DNA from: Oceanospirillaceae bacterium
Lineage (GTDB): Bacteria; Pseudomonadota; Gammaproteobacteria; Pseudomonadales; Balneatricaceae
NCBI GenBank assembly: GCA_013215375.1
Contig: JABSRB010000007.1
Location: forward strand, 1-39,168
Reading direction: 5' to 3'
DNA length: 39,168 nucleotides
Shown piece by piece: positions 15,932 to 24,720 of the stretch. The notes beneath the pieces were generated by a model that saw only the letters and a program-made list of their open reading frames with translations, searched no databases and was not told the DNA's origin. Position numbers and translations under genes: made by a program. Positions within the stretch are counted from its first letter, which is position 1. Each line of letters starts with the position of its first letter.

Positions 15932-16465
15932 GTGACTCCTACTGTAAATATTAGAGAGATTAATCAAAGCGAATATACGCTTCTTGGCGATTTAATGGTC
16001 GGTGTCTACTCCAAACTAGACGGATTTCCCAGCCCAGAAGAGCAGCCAGAGTATTACAAAAACCTGAGTGAAATAGGTAACCTCAACGAGCAGGATCATA
16101 CGACAGTGCTTGTCGTTGAGAGCTCTGAAAAAGGCATTATTGGAGGCGTAGTTTATTACAATGATATGTCTATGTATGGATCTGGAGGTACGGCGACACA
16201 GGAGCTGAGTGCTTCCGGGATTCGCCTGTTATGTGTTGATCCAAAATGTACTGGAATGGGTATTGGTAAGGCCTTGACGAATGAATGTATCAGGTTAGCT
16301 AAAGCCAGTGGTAACCAACAAGTGATCTTGCATACAACGCAAGCCATGGAAGTTGCGTGGAGTCTTTACATAAAAATAGGTTTTAAGCGATCAAACGATC
16401 TGGATTTCTCCCAGAAAGGATTTCCAGTTTATGGTTTTAGACTAATGTTGAAAAAAGTAGGTTAG
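15932..16465 (+). CDS. GNAT-family N-acetyltransferase
   Basis: This 177-residue acetyltransferase has the acetyl-CoA pyrophosphate loop at about residues 105-114 (KCTGMGIGKAL) preceded by the beta-strand IRLLCVDP. It ends with the typical C-terminal strand containing LYIKIGFKRS. It would transfer acetyl from acetyl-CoA to an amine on a small molecule or protein; the substrate is unknown. The start is GTG at 15932 with AGGAAAG upstream, directly after the attC-like element. It is one of a run of three resistance-like families (NUDIX, GNAT, phosphotransferase). Confidence 0.85.
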   Translation: MTPTVNIREINQSEYTLLGDLMVGVYSKLDGFPSPEEQPEYYKNLSEIGNLNEQDHTTVLVVESSEKGIIGGVVYYNDMSMYGSGGTATQELSASGIRLLCVDPKCTGMGIGKALTNECIRLAKASGNQQVILHTTQAMEVAWSLYIKIGFKRSNDLDFSQKGFPVYGFRLMLKKVG

Positions 16466-16565
16466 AGCCTTGATATAGGTTTCTTGCTGAGAATGCTGTT
16501 ATGTACTAGGTAGGATAGGGCACATCGACATGAGAAGAGCTTTAGTTTATTGAATCCTTAACGTT

Positions 16566-16599
16566 AGAGCTATGAATGAAGGGGCCTTATGCTCTTTTT
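16566..16599 (+). terminator. Possible terminator after the GNAT gene
   Basis: AGAGC and GCTCT form a stem extended by AT/AT with one bulge and an inner AAG/CTT, followed by a T run (16595-16599). It lies about 100 bases after the GNAT stop. The stem is interrupted, so the call is tentative. Confidence 0.4.
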
Positions 16600-16694
16600 G
16601 AATCGATAATATTGCACTTGATCAGTCTTGATTGAGTGTCATTTATTAGCGGAGAAACATAACCATTAATACTCTACTTAGTACACAAAACATT

Positions 16695-17594
16695 TTGGAC
16701 CTGGTCAATACTCATTATTCGCTAGGAAAGGTGCAGCAGTGTAGTTTAATAAGGCGCGGATTTAATGACCACTACCTAATTTTAATGGGAGACACAAAAT
16801 ACATTCTGCGGGTTTATCTAAATGATAAATATTATATAGAGTCATTTGAAGCGTTTCAGTTCGAGCTGAATTTGCTTGAGCATTTGCATAACGACGGTGT
16901 ACCTGTGGCTAATGTTATTCGTTTGAACAGTGGAGAACTTCTCGGCTGCATGTCGACAGATTATGGTGACAGAGCCTTTGCATTATTCCCTTATGCGCTG
17001 GGTAATGAGCTTAAAAGAGGTACAATCACCATAGAGCAATGCTTTGTGCTTGGAAAAACGCTGGCAGAGCTACACTTATCTGCAAATCACTTTCATTCAA
17101 AATACCAACGCTACCACCTAGATCTAAAGTATCTAGTCGATGAGCCACTAAGATTGATTGGAGCTAAAATTAACGCAAAGGATTCTGAGTTAATTAACGA
17201 TCAAGATAAAGAGCAACTGCAAAATATAGTAACGTCATTGGGGTCAATTGAAAGTCTGGTGGAAACGGTTAAAAACCTTAGCGATAATCAGGACGAATTC
17301 GGTATTATTCACGCTGATTTACATACGGGCAACGTTCACTTTCTCAATAATGATTTGGTGATATTTGACTTTGATCATTGTGCTTTTGGGTGGCGTGCGT
17401 ATGACATCTCCATATCATTTTTTCTGCCTAATGCGCAGCGTGACTCAATGCTTAGGGGGTATGAATCAAAGCGTCCTTTAAGTAAGGAAGAACGAGAGTG
17501 TTTACCTGTTTTTTTCAAATTAAGGCGCTTGTGGGATATTGGTGATATGTTGGCAACAGAGAATCTCAGGGCGAAACCCGTGGTAGAAGATTGA
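16695..17594 (+). CDS. Aminoglycoside-phosphotransferase-like kinase (APH/ChoK family)
   Basis: This protein of about 299 residues has the kinase-like catalytic loop IIHADLHTGNVHF (near residue 205) and the metal-binding IFDFDHCAFGW (near 225), diagnostic of APH/homoserine-kinase-II-type enzymes. N-terminal LIRRGFNDHYLI and YILRVY form the nucleotide-binding lobe. The substrate could be an antibiotic, an amino alcohol or a sugar. The start given is a TTG without a ribosome-binding site. The frame is open upstream to 16648, and GGAG precedes an ATA at 16659 that would add TINTLLSTQNI, so the true start may be that codon. The C-terminus stops soon after the DIGDML segment and seems short for the family. 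Confidence 0.75.
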   Translation: MDLVNTHYSLGKVQQCSLIRRGFNDHYLILMGDTKYILRVYLNDKYYIESFEAFQFELNLLEHLHNDGVPVANVIRLNSGELLGCMSTDYGDRAFALFPYALGNELKRGTITIEQCFVLGKTLAELHLSANHFHSKYQRYHLDLKYLVDEPLRLIGAKINAKDSELINDQDKEQLQNIVTSLGSIESLVETVKNLSDNQDEFGIIHADLHTGNVHFLNNDLVIFDFDHCAFGWRAYDISISFFLPNAQRDSMLRGYESKRPLSKEERECLPVFFKLRRLWDIGDMLATENLRAKPVVED

Positions 17595-17625
17595 GCTTGA
17601 ACGAATTTATCATCTTTAAAATAAG

Positions 17626-17658
17626 GCTAAAGGTATAACGGTTCTGTTAACCTTTAGC
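17626..17658. terminator. Bidirectional terminator between the APH-like and PRPP synthetase genes
   Basis: GCTAAAGGT and ACCTTTAGC form a perfect 9-bp stem extended by TAAC/GTTA around loop GGTTCT. On the minus strand it is followed by CTTATTTT, fitting termination of the PRPP synthetase-like transcript. It also lies 32 bases past the convergent APH-like gene. Confidence 0.7.
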
Positions 17659-17693
17659 AGCTCATTATTAGTGCGCTTAAAACTTAAAATTAG

Positions 17694-18917
17694 TTAGCTG
17701 ATGCTGGTGGACTTCAATGAATCCAGTTGATCGGCGAACCAAATCTTACGGGTGAATCTAGGGTTTTTCGAGGACATGTCAATCTTGTAGGGATTGTCTT
17801 CTTTAGCGAGCGGTAGTTCTAAAATTTTGCCAAGTTCTTGCGCTAGCCATTTCTCAATTTTTAGGACCACAAGTTTTTTGCGTAGACGCCCTTGGACATC
17901 TCTATTGAGAATGGTCGGTAGGGTGTTCAAAGTGAGGATTTCATCGATGGCGTTATTCGCCATGCGTTCTCGCCCTTCATCGGATGCATAAAAATGTGAG
18001 ACGGCGAAAATCATACGCTGTGGGCTGAGCTGTTGTAAAAACTGACAAGATTTGACCACTGTAGAGCCGGTGCGAACCATGTCGTCAAAGAGTACGATAC
18101 TGCAACCTTCTAATTCTTCAAAGGTGCTTTCACTCTCTGGGTGTAAGGTGATGCGTACTTTGTGTTCCGAACAGCGCTCTTTATCGAGCAAGATGAATTT
18201 AGCTTTATCCAAGCCCATCTTTTTATACATCTCTTTTACGAAGGCTCTAGCGCCTTTATCGGGTGCACATAATACCAGTCCTTCACCGCGCGGCCCGCAG
18301 TTAATGATATTGGAGTTTAGTAAATAGTGAGCATAGATTTTGTAGGGGATTAAGTTATGAAAGTGTCCATCGAAGACGTCACTGAAAATGCGCTGAACGG
18401 AATGGGAGTGATTGTGTACTGTGATCACTTTATCGACACCAGAGAGTTTGAGCATTTGCGCGTAAAGTTTTGAGGTGAAAGGTTGACCATCAAACTTTTT
18501 GAGATCTTGCTCGGTACGTGGTGTTTCTGTTTCGCCTAAATCTTCTGTGGCACCTCGGTCTTGCGCACTAAAGAATAAATCGGGTTCCAGTAAAATGACA
18601 TTTAGAGCACCGTTTTCTTTAGCGGCACGAGCGATGAAAAAATTGTGCATCGCCAGTTCTTGGCGGGTTTTAACCAAACTGCTGGTGCTGACAATAATAA
18701 CCGTCTTGCCCTGTAGGCTCTTTCCTATGGCGCTAAAATCGAGTTCATCAGAGATGAATCTCGGGCAAAACTCGGTATTGGTAAAAGCTTTCATGCCGAT
18801 AAGGTCGGCAATGTCCTGGTTTTGCCCCATGGCATATGCAACATCAATAGCAAATGGGTTGTCTGATGAATTGCCAACAATGACAATTTCATGTGGAGAT
18901 ATAGATACAGGGCTCAT
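17694..18917 (-). CDS. Ribose-phosphate pyrophosphokinase family protein
   Basis: This 407-residue protein belongs to the PRPP synthetase family. The PRPP/ribose-5-phosphate loop is IVLFDDMVRTGSTVV (residues 274-288), LCAPDKGARAFV matches the conserved PDxGG-type segment, and HNHSHSVQRIF (168-178) corresponds to the pyrophosphate-binding region. PRPP synthetase makes PRPP from ATP and ribose 5-phosphate. It is longer than the usual 310-320 residues and the loop reads DDMVRTGST rather than DDMIDTGGT, so it is a divergent form. A second standard prs elsewhere in the genome is likely but unproven. The C-terminus is basic (NPRFTRKIWFADQ). Confidence 0.8.
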   Translation of the reverse strand: MSPVSISPHEIVIVGNSSDNPFAIDVAYAMGQNQDIADLIGMKAFTNTEFCPRFISDELDFSAIGKSLQGKTVIIVSTSSLVKTRQELAMHNFFIARAAKENGALNVILLEPDLFFSAQDRGATEDLGETETPRTEQDLKKFDGQPFTSKLYAQMLKLSGVDKVITVHNHSHSVQRIFSDVFDGHFHNLIPYKIYAHYLLNSNIINCGPRGEGLVLCAPDKGARAFVKEMYKKMGLDKAKFILLDKERCSEHKVRITLHPESESTFEELEGCSIVLFDDMVRTGSTVVKSCQFLQQLSPQRMIFAVSHFYASDEGRERMANNAIDEILTLNTLPTILNRDVQGRLRKKLVVLKIEKWLAQELGKILELPLAKEDNPYKIDMSSKNPRFTRKIWFADQLDSLKSTSIS

Positions 18918-18963
18918 AAGTTAACTCTTAATCGATTTGTCATAATTCATTTTTTTCGGCAAA

Positions 18964-18972
18964 ATTATAACA
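18964..18972 (-). promoter_or_regulatory. Extended -10 promoter of the PRPP synthetase-like gene
   Basis: On the minus strand the sequence reads TGTTATAAT, an extended -10 (TGn plus TATAAT), 47 bases before the start codon. No clear -35 accompanies it, as is usual for extended -10 promoters. Confidence 0.5.
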
Positions 18973-19005
18973 CTAGTCATTGGCCATCACCTACCGCTAG
19001 TTGGG

Positions 19006-19034
19006 TTAACAATTAAAGAAGTGATCGTTATAAA
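19006..19034 (+). promoter_or_regulatory. Sigma-70 promoter of the secreted protein / sbcDC operon
   Basis: TTAACA (19006-19011) and TATAAA (19029-19034) are separated by exactly 17 bases; each matches consensus at five of six positions. It is the only strong promoter seen before the three-gene run. Confidence 0.65.
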
Positions 19035-19144
19035 ATAGTGAGTAAAATAGCTGCGATTATACCGTCTGTGACGATAAAATTTAGGTGATCAAATTAAAGT
19101 GAACAGGTATGATGTGTTTTTTACTTGCCGATCTAAGGTTATAC

Positions 19145-19957
19145 ATGGATATTAGCTATACATTAAGGAACTTGATAGGCAGTGCGATCTGCACACTATT
19201 AATCGCGCCAGCCCTCACGGTGGCGGCACCAAGCTTTGCAGGGCCTGAATCAGTGGCTAAATTTCATCCGCTTTGCCTGTCGATTTTAAGGGATTGGCAG
19301 CTCGATGGTGGGGCATTAGATATGCAGGAATGTGCCTATCAGCAGCGCAGTAATGAAGTGATTAAAACAGCTGAGGGTGTTTATTATGCAAAGCGGGCCA
19401 ATGGCGATAGCGGTTTTTTGGCCTATAAGCCGATAGGCTCGCTAGATAACGCTATGGATTTGGTATTAGTCTACGATAAAGAACTTGCCAACCCTCTTAC
19501 CTCTATCTATTTTTTAGGGCGCATTCCCGGCGCTGCATTGACCCGCGATTTTTTAACTACTATAGAAGATGGTGGCGATCGTTGTCTGGGCGGCGTCAAT
19601 GCGGCAAGATTAATTTCAGCCTCAAAGCTTGAGGTAGACGTGAATGCAACGGTCGATCAAATTCTTACTTTTTTGGAAGATTCGCCAAGCAGTAATACTG
19701 CCGATATTTCCCTTAAGCCTGACAATTATCAAGCCTATGCCTGTGCCGGTATCATCACCAAAACTTATGACTTGATATCCAGTGAAATGCAGTATTCTCG
19801 GGTCGCTTTTACCCGGGATGAATCACGTAAACAAATCGCAGCGAATTCTCGATGTTTTGACAATGTCGTCGTGCAAGAACTCACTCCTCCGAGAGTGCTA
19901 GATATAGAGCAATATAAAGATTTTCTACAAATCTACCATCAACAATGCGGGAGCTAA
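19145..19957 (+). CDS. Secreted protein of unknown function
   Basis: This protein of about 270 residues has a clear Sec signal peptide: a basic start (MDISYTLRNL), the hydrophobic core SAICTLLIAPALTV and a cleavage region AAPSFA-G near residue 32. The mature part has six cysteines (HPLC, QEC, DRC, YAC, SRC, QQC), suggesting disulfides in the periplasm. I recognise no domain. Start ATG at 19145 is chosen because CTAAGG lies upstream and the signal peptide begins normally; an earlier in-frame ATG at 19109 would add 12 residues. The sbcD gene begins 11 bases after its stop, so it is cotranscribed with a cytosolic nuclease, an unexpected pairing. Confidence 0.72.
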   Translation: MDISYTLRNLIGSAICTLLIAPALTVAAPSFAGPESVAKFHPLCLSILRDWQLDGGALDMQECAYQQRSNEVIKTAEGVYYAKRANGDSGFLAYKPIGSLDNAMDLVLVYDKELANPLTSIYFLGRIPGAALTRDFLTTIEDGGDRCLGGVNAARLISASKLEVDVNATVDQILTFLEDSPSSNTADISLKPDNYQAYACAGIITKTYDLISSEMQYSRVAFTRDESRKQIAANSRCFDNVVVQELTPPRVLDIEQYKDFLQIYHQQCGS

Positions 19958-19968
19958 GTTAACTATCA

Positions 19969-21159
19969 ATGCGTTTTTTACATACCTCCGATTGGCACAT
20001 TGGTCGGGCTTTTCACAATGTGTCACTACTGCAAGACCAAGCTCATATTCTGCAACAAATAATAGCGATCGCTAAAGAGCAAAAGGTCGATGCTATTTTA
20101 GTGGCAGGTGATATTTACGATCGATCAGTACCGCCTGCAACCGCGGTGGAACTATTAGATAAGGTCGTTGATGAGATCGTTAATACTCTCAACATTGCGT
20201 TGATTCTCATCCCAGGCAATCACGACAGTGCACAGCGTTTAGGTTTTGCCTCGCGTCAATTGCAGCGCAGCGGTTTGTATATCCTTGGTGACCTCGCCTC
20301 CATCACCACGCCTATTGTGTTACAAGACGACAGTGGAGAGGTGGCTTTTTGGGGCATCCCCTATTCAGATCCTGCCAGCGTGCGCAGTGTTTTTTGTCTT
20401 GAAATCAACCAGCAGCAAGATACACCCAATGTCAGCAGTCACGATGCCGCGATACAGCTGTTGTGCCAAAAGATCACCGCGAATTTCACTAAGGGCCAGC
20501 GTAACGTAGTGCTCAGTCATTGTTTTATTGATGGCAGCAGTGAGTCTGAATCGGAGAGACCGCTGTCTATTGGTGGTGCCGATAGAGTCAATTGGCAGCA
20601 CTTTGAGCTGTTTGACTATGTGGCATTAGGGCACTTGCACGGTCGACAATTTAAAGGCAAAGATTGCATTAGGTATTGTGGCTCGCCCCTTAAATACTCT
20701 TTTTCTGAAGAGAAACATATTAAATCGGTAGTGATTGTCGATCTTGATAAAGACGGGGTGTGTGAAATAGAACAGTTAGTGTTAACGCCGTTGCGTAATA
20801 TGCGCAGCATAATCGGCCAGCTGGATGAAATTTTAAGTGCGGCAATCAATGATCCTAACAAAGATGACTATCTGTTGGTTAAATTAACCGACTCTCACGC
20901 TATTCTCGATGTGATGGGCAAGTTGCGGGAGTTTTATCCCAATATATTGCACCTAGAGCGCCCAGGGTTGATGGCGGCTAAGAGCAGTCAGAGCAAGCAG
21001 CCAAAGAAAAATAATACCAGTGAGAGTGTGATGTTCAGTGATTTCTTTACCCAAGTGATGGATAGAGCGCTTAGTGAGGACGAGTCGGCATTAGTCAATA
21101 AAGTGATTTTGGACTTACTAGATAAAGACCAAGATCAAGATTCGGGAGAGCGCGGTTGA
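19969..21159 (+). CDS. sbcD: Exonuclease subunit SbcD (Mre11 homologue)
   Basis: This 396-residue metallophosphoesterase has the Mre11-type motifs in order: SDWHIGRAF (residues 7-15), AGDIYDRSVPP, IPGNHDSAQR, LSHCFIDG and ALGHLHGRQF. With SbcC it forms the nuclease that opens DNA hairpins and cleans blocked double-strand ends. The C-terminal residues form the capping and SbcC-binding region. It has a basic tail (KSSQSKQPKKNN). Its stop overlaps the sbcC start (TTGA), indicating translational coupling. Confidence 0.96.
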   Translation: MRFLHTSDWHIGRAFHNVSLLQDQAHILQQIIAIAKEQKVDAILVAGDIYDRSVPPATAVELLDKVVDEIVNTLNIALILIPGNHDSAQRLGFASRQLQRSGLYILGDLASITTPIVLQDDSGEVAFWGIPYSDPASVRSVFCLEINQQQDTPNVSSHDAAIQLLCQKITANFTKGQRNVVLSHCFIDGSSESESERPLSIGGADRVNWQHFELFDYVALGHLHGRQFKGKDCIRYCGSPLKYSFSEEKHIKSVVIVDLDKDGVCEIEQLVLTPLRNMRSIIGQLDEILSAAINDPNKDDYLLVKLTDSHAILDVMGKLREFYPNILHLERPGLMAAKSSQSKQPKKNNTSESVMFSDFFTQVMDRALSEDESALVNKVILDLLDKDQDQDSGERG

Positions 21160-24100
21160 AGCCTATTACGTTAGAAATCACCGCCTTTGGTCCTTTTGCC
21201 GGGACTGAATTTATCGATTTTAGATTACTTGGCTCCCAGCCACTGTTTTTGATTAACGGTGTCACAGGGGCGGGTAAGACCACGGTGTTAGATGCTATTT
21301 GTTTTGCCTTATACGGTAAGACCACGGGGGATGAGCGCGATGCGACCCAGATGCGTTGTGATAATGCCGCCAGTGATGTGCTCAGTGCAGTAGAAATGCA
21401 TTTCTCCATTGGCAGTGCCCATTATAAAATTCGACGTGTTCCCGAACAGTGGCGGCCCAAGGCAAAAGGTGACGGCTTTACCAAACAAAGCGGTGAAGCT
21501 CAATTGTGGCAAGTAGATGAAAACGGCACGCAATTACGTATTGTTGTCTCGCAAAAAGTCACTGAAGCGACGCGTGAAATAGAACAATTGACGGGGTTGA
21601 ATGTCGAGCAATTTCGACAGGTTATGGTGTTGCCTCAAGGTCAGTTTCGCAAACTGTTGATGGCTGACTCTAAAGATAGAGAGGCTATCTTCAGCAAATT
21701 ATTTTCGACCCATATTTACAAACGCATTGAAAACCAGCTTAAGGATCAAGCGCTGCTGCTCAAGCGGGAAGTAGGGGACTTGATTCGTTTGCAGCAAGAT
21801 GTGTTGAGCAATAATGCATTGGAGTCCGTGGCGCAGTTGGACGAGAAAATGGCCGCTGTAGAGCTCCAAGTCAGTGAATCGCTGCTATTAAAAAATAGCA
21901 GCGAACAGCAGACTTTCGCTGCGACAACGTCATTGGAACAAGCAAAGAGCTTGGCGCGCACTTTTACTGATTTGCAGGCACTGTTAGATCAGCAGCAATC
22001 GATGCAACTGCAAAAAAGCCATATGATGGCGGTGAAAAATCGTTTATTAAGGGCAGAAGAGGCACAAAAGATAACCGCTGCCTATCAAAAGCAGCAACAA
22101 GATCAGCAACATTTAGAAACTGCTGAGGAGTTGTTGGCAAAGTGCACTATTAATCTAAAAAGTACTAAAGCTCATCTACAGCAAGTTGAAATTACCCAGC
22201 AACGCGCTCCGGTTATTAGACAAAATATAGATGCCGCCAAAGCGCAGCTAATCAGTTTTAATCGTTTTTCACAAAGTGCTATTGAACTCAATCAGCTAGA
22301 TACCAAACAACTCGCTTTATTAAATGAGCAGCAACAGGCCACTAAAAATGTAGCGCTGACTCAAGGGCATTTAGTGAGTTTGAAAACGCAGCAAGAGAAG
22401 TTGGCTGGCTCCATTGTTGATGCTAAAGCGCAAATAGAAGCGTTGGCTGACCCCGGAGTAAAGCTGCTACAAGCGCAGCAAAAAGTGACACGTCTAAAAG
22501 AGTTAGCAGTGCTGCAGGCATCATTGCAACAGGGCCAGCTAGAACTGACGACACTTAAGGCTTCAGGTATAAAGCTCAGCAAAGATACGGAAAATAAAAA
22601 GCAGCGAGTGACGCAGCTTGAGATGCAGTGGCATTTGTCTCAGGCGCAGCGCTTAGCACAGCAGTTGGAGCAGGATCAGCCCTGCCCAGTGTGTGGATCC
22701 AAAGTGCATCCGCAGATAGCATCTAGCCAGCAAGCCTTAGTTAGCATGGAGCAAATAGAGCAAGCTAAAGTAGAGGCGCAGCAGTGGCAGAGTCAGTTGG
22801 ACGTACAGCGCGATGCCTATGCCAGCGCCAACGCGCAGTGTAAAGCGTTGAATGTAAGGCTCAAAGAGGCACAGCAGAACCTGTTAGTTGAGGGAGATGC
22901 TGATACGGCGGATCTTGATTATTGGTGCGCGCAAGAACAGCAAGCGCAGCGAGAGATCACTCTGTTAGGTGATCATAAAATACATATGCGCAATGCTGAA
23001 AAGAAGACTCAGCATTTAAATGAGCTGTATCAAGAGGCCGAGCAATTGCATCGCCAGCAAGGGATAGTACTGGCGGAGGTGTCCCAAGTGCTCGCAATCA
23101 ATCAAAGCTCTATTGCTGCTTGTCAGCAGCAATTACCTGAACTTTACCGAGAGGCGGGAGCGCTACAGAGTGCGCAGGCAAAGTGTGGTGAATCATTACA
23201 AGCATTAGAGAAGGAGTTTGATGAGTTAGCGGCGCAGTATGTAGCGGCGCAAGGTGAGTGCAAAGGGGCACAGGCAAAGCTAGAGGCACAAGATTTCGCT
23301 GTTAAAGAAATAAACCAAAGATTGCTAGTGCATGCACAATTGTGGATTACTGCGCTTGAAGGCAGTTTCTTTACGGACCAGTTAGCGTTTTTACAATCCA
23401 GTGTTGAGTTGCAACAGCAGTCCGTGCTGCGCGAAGAAATCAGCAGCTATGAATTGCAACGCAAAGAATTAGAAGGGGCTATTAGCGCACAGCAGTTAAT
23501 AATTGGTGATGCCGAGGCGCCTGATTTACCCAAGCTCACCACAGCATTAACAGAATTGTTAGAAGCGCAACAGCAGGCTCAGCAGCATTTTTCCACGTTG
23601 GATAAGCAATTGGCAGCCTTGGCGCACAGCGCTAAACAATTATCCCAAGCCCGTAAAAAAAGTGCGGTACTTGAGGCGAAATATAAAGTGGTAGGCACAC
23701 TCAGTGATGTAGCCAATGGCGCTACTGGGGACAAGTTAAGCTTGCAGCGCTTTGTGCTCAGCGCGCTGTTGGATGATGTGTTGATTGAAGCGAGCCAGCG
23801 CCTGCATGTTATGAGTAAAGGTCGCTATCAGTTACTGCGCAAAGAAGAGCGCGCTAAGGGCAATAAAGCTTCAGGTTTGGAGTTGGAAGTGGAAGATGCC
23901 TACACCGGCAAAGTGCGCTCGGTAGCGACACTCTCTGGCGGAGAAAGCTTTATGGCGGCCCTCTCCCTTGCGCTGGGGTTGTCTGGAGTGGTGCAGGCCT
24001 ATGCGGGCGGGATAGTGTTAGATACGTTGTTTATTGATGAAGGCTTTGGCAGTTTAGATGCCGAATCACTGGAGTTGGCTATCCGAACGCTGGTGGATTT

Positions 24101-24221
24101 GCAGCGCGGTGGACGAATGATCGGCATTATCTCACATGTGGCGGAACTCAAGGAACAGATGCCAGTGCGTATTGATATCACATCAGATCAGAGCGGCTCT
24201 CGTCTGCAAGTGGTTAGTTAG
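21156..24221 (+). CDS. sbcC: Exonuclease subunit SbcC (Rad50 homologue)
   Basis: This 1021-residue SMC-like ATPase has Walker A in GVTGAGKTTVLDAI (near residue 36), a long glutamine-rich coiled coil split by the zinc hook CPVCGSK (near residue 509), the ABC signature LSGGESFMAALSLALGLS (near 926) and Walker B TLFIDEGFGSLD (near 957). Length fits bacterial SbcC. The start is TTG at 21156 overlapping the sbcD stop, with GGGAGAG upstream. It works with SbcD in hairpin processing. It is the last gene of the operon; the convergent ychJ gene ends only 19 bases away. Confidence 0.96.
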   Translation: MKPITLEITAFGPFAGTEFIDFRLLGSQPLFLINGVTGAGKTTVLDAICFALYGKTTGDERDATQMRCDNAASDVLSAVEMHFSIGSAHYKIRRVPEQWRPKAKGDGFTKQSGEAQLWQVDENGTQLRIVVSQKVTEATREIEQLTGLNVEQFRQVMVLPQGQFRKLLMADSKDREAIFSKLFSTHIYKRIENQLKDQALLLKREVGDLIRLQQDVLSNNALESVAQLDEKMAAVELQVSESLLLKNSSEQQTFAATTSLEQAKSLARTFTDLQALLDQQQSMQLQKSHMMAVKNRLLRAEEAQKITAAYQKQQQDQQHLETAEELLAKCTINLKSTKAHLQQVEITQQRAPVIRQNIDAAKAQLISFNRFSQSAIELNQLDTKQLALLNEQQQATKNVALTQGHLVSLKTQQEKLAGSIVDAKAQIEALADPGVKLLQAQQKVTRLKELAVLQASLQQGQLELTTLKASGIKLSKDTENKKQRVTQLEMQWHLSQAQRLAQQLEQDQPCPVCGSKVHPQIASSQQALVSMEQIEQAKVEAQQWQSQLDVQRDAYASANAQCKALNVRLKEAQQNLLVEGDADTADLDYWCAQEQQAQREITLLGDHKIHMRNAEKKTQHLNELYQEAEQLHRQQGIVLAEVSQVLAINQSSIAACQQQLPELYREAGALQSAQAKCGESLQALEKEFDELAAQYVAAQGECKGAQAKLEAQDFAVKEINQRLLVHAQLWITALEGSFFTDQLAFLQSSVELQQQSVLREEISSYELQRKELEGAISAQQLIIGDAEAPDLPKLTTALTELLEAQQQAQQHFSTLDKQLAALAHSAKQLSQARKKSAVLEAKYKVVGTLSDVANGATGDKLSLQRFVLSALLDDVLIEASQRLHVMSKGRYQLLRKEERAKGNKASGLELEVEDAYTGKVRSVATLSGGESFMAALSLALGLSGVVQAYAGGIVLDTLFIDEGFGSLDAESLELAIRTLVDLQRGGRMIGIISHVAELKEQMPVRIDITSDQSGSRLQVVS

Positions 24222-24240
24222 CTCTGATCCTGTATCGGAG

Positions 24241-24720
24241 CTAGCTTAGCGCGCAGCATTTACCGCTATTGCAAGGGCATGGGTCATTGCGGCCCACTTT
24301 AGCAGTGCTGCTGGATGCTTCTGGGTAGTTGCCATCCAAATAGCGCCATTGCAGTTGTCCGCCACTTTGCTCTTTGGTGAAACGTGAGCGCTCGTGCAAG
24401 CAGCTAAGCTTGTTCTCATCCATATACCACGCCTTGAACTCTACGAAGGCATATTTAGCATCCGCTGCCGTGGCTGGTGCGTCGATTATGTCTAATTTAA
24501 CCCACGCAGTTTTGGTCGCTTCTTGTATTTGTCTGCGCTCTAAATGTGCGTTACAGCTGCTGTGATAAGTCTCCAGTAAAAAATCCATATCACCGGTGAC
24601 ATAGGCGCTAAAACGGGCGCGCATTAGCTGTTCTGCGTTTTGCGCGATGTGAGTGCCGTTGTGTATCAAAGCGCAGCAATGTTTAAATTTTTCGGAGGAA
24701 CCGCAGTGGCATGAACTCAT
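24241..24720 (-). CDS. ychJ: YchJ-family SEC-C motif protein
   Basis: This 159-residue protein of the YchJ family has an N-terminal SEC-C zinc motif (CHCGSSEKFKHCC), a central NTF2-like domain (LMRARFSAYVTGDMDFLLETYH, FVEFKAWY) and a C-terminal SEC-C motif in GRNDPCPCNSGKCC. In the second motif only four residues separate the CPC and CC pairs; the usual spacing is eight, as in the first motif. It therefore appears shortened by about four residues. Function is unknown; SEC-C motifs bind zinc and often nucleic acid or partner proteins. It ends close to the convergent sbcC stop, with no obvious terminator between. Confidence 0.88.
   Translation of the reverse strand: MSSCHCGSSEKFKHCCALIHNGTHIAQNAEQLMRARFSAYVTGDMDFLLETYHSSCNAHLERRQIQEATKTAWVKLDIIDAPATAADAKYAFVEFKAWYMDENKLSCLHERSRFTKEQSGGQLQWRYLDGNYPEASSSTAKVGRNDPCPCNSGKCCALS

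Noticed and set aside
15402-17594. Antibiotic-resistance island
   Set aside because: NUDIX, GNAT and APH-like folds occur in resistance proteins, but these families are broad and no sequence here resembles a known resistance enzyme closely enough.
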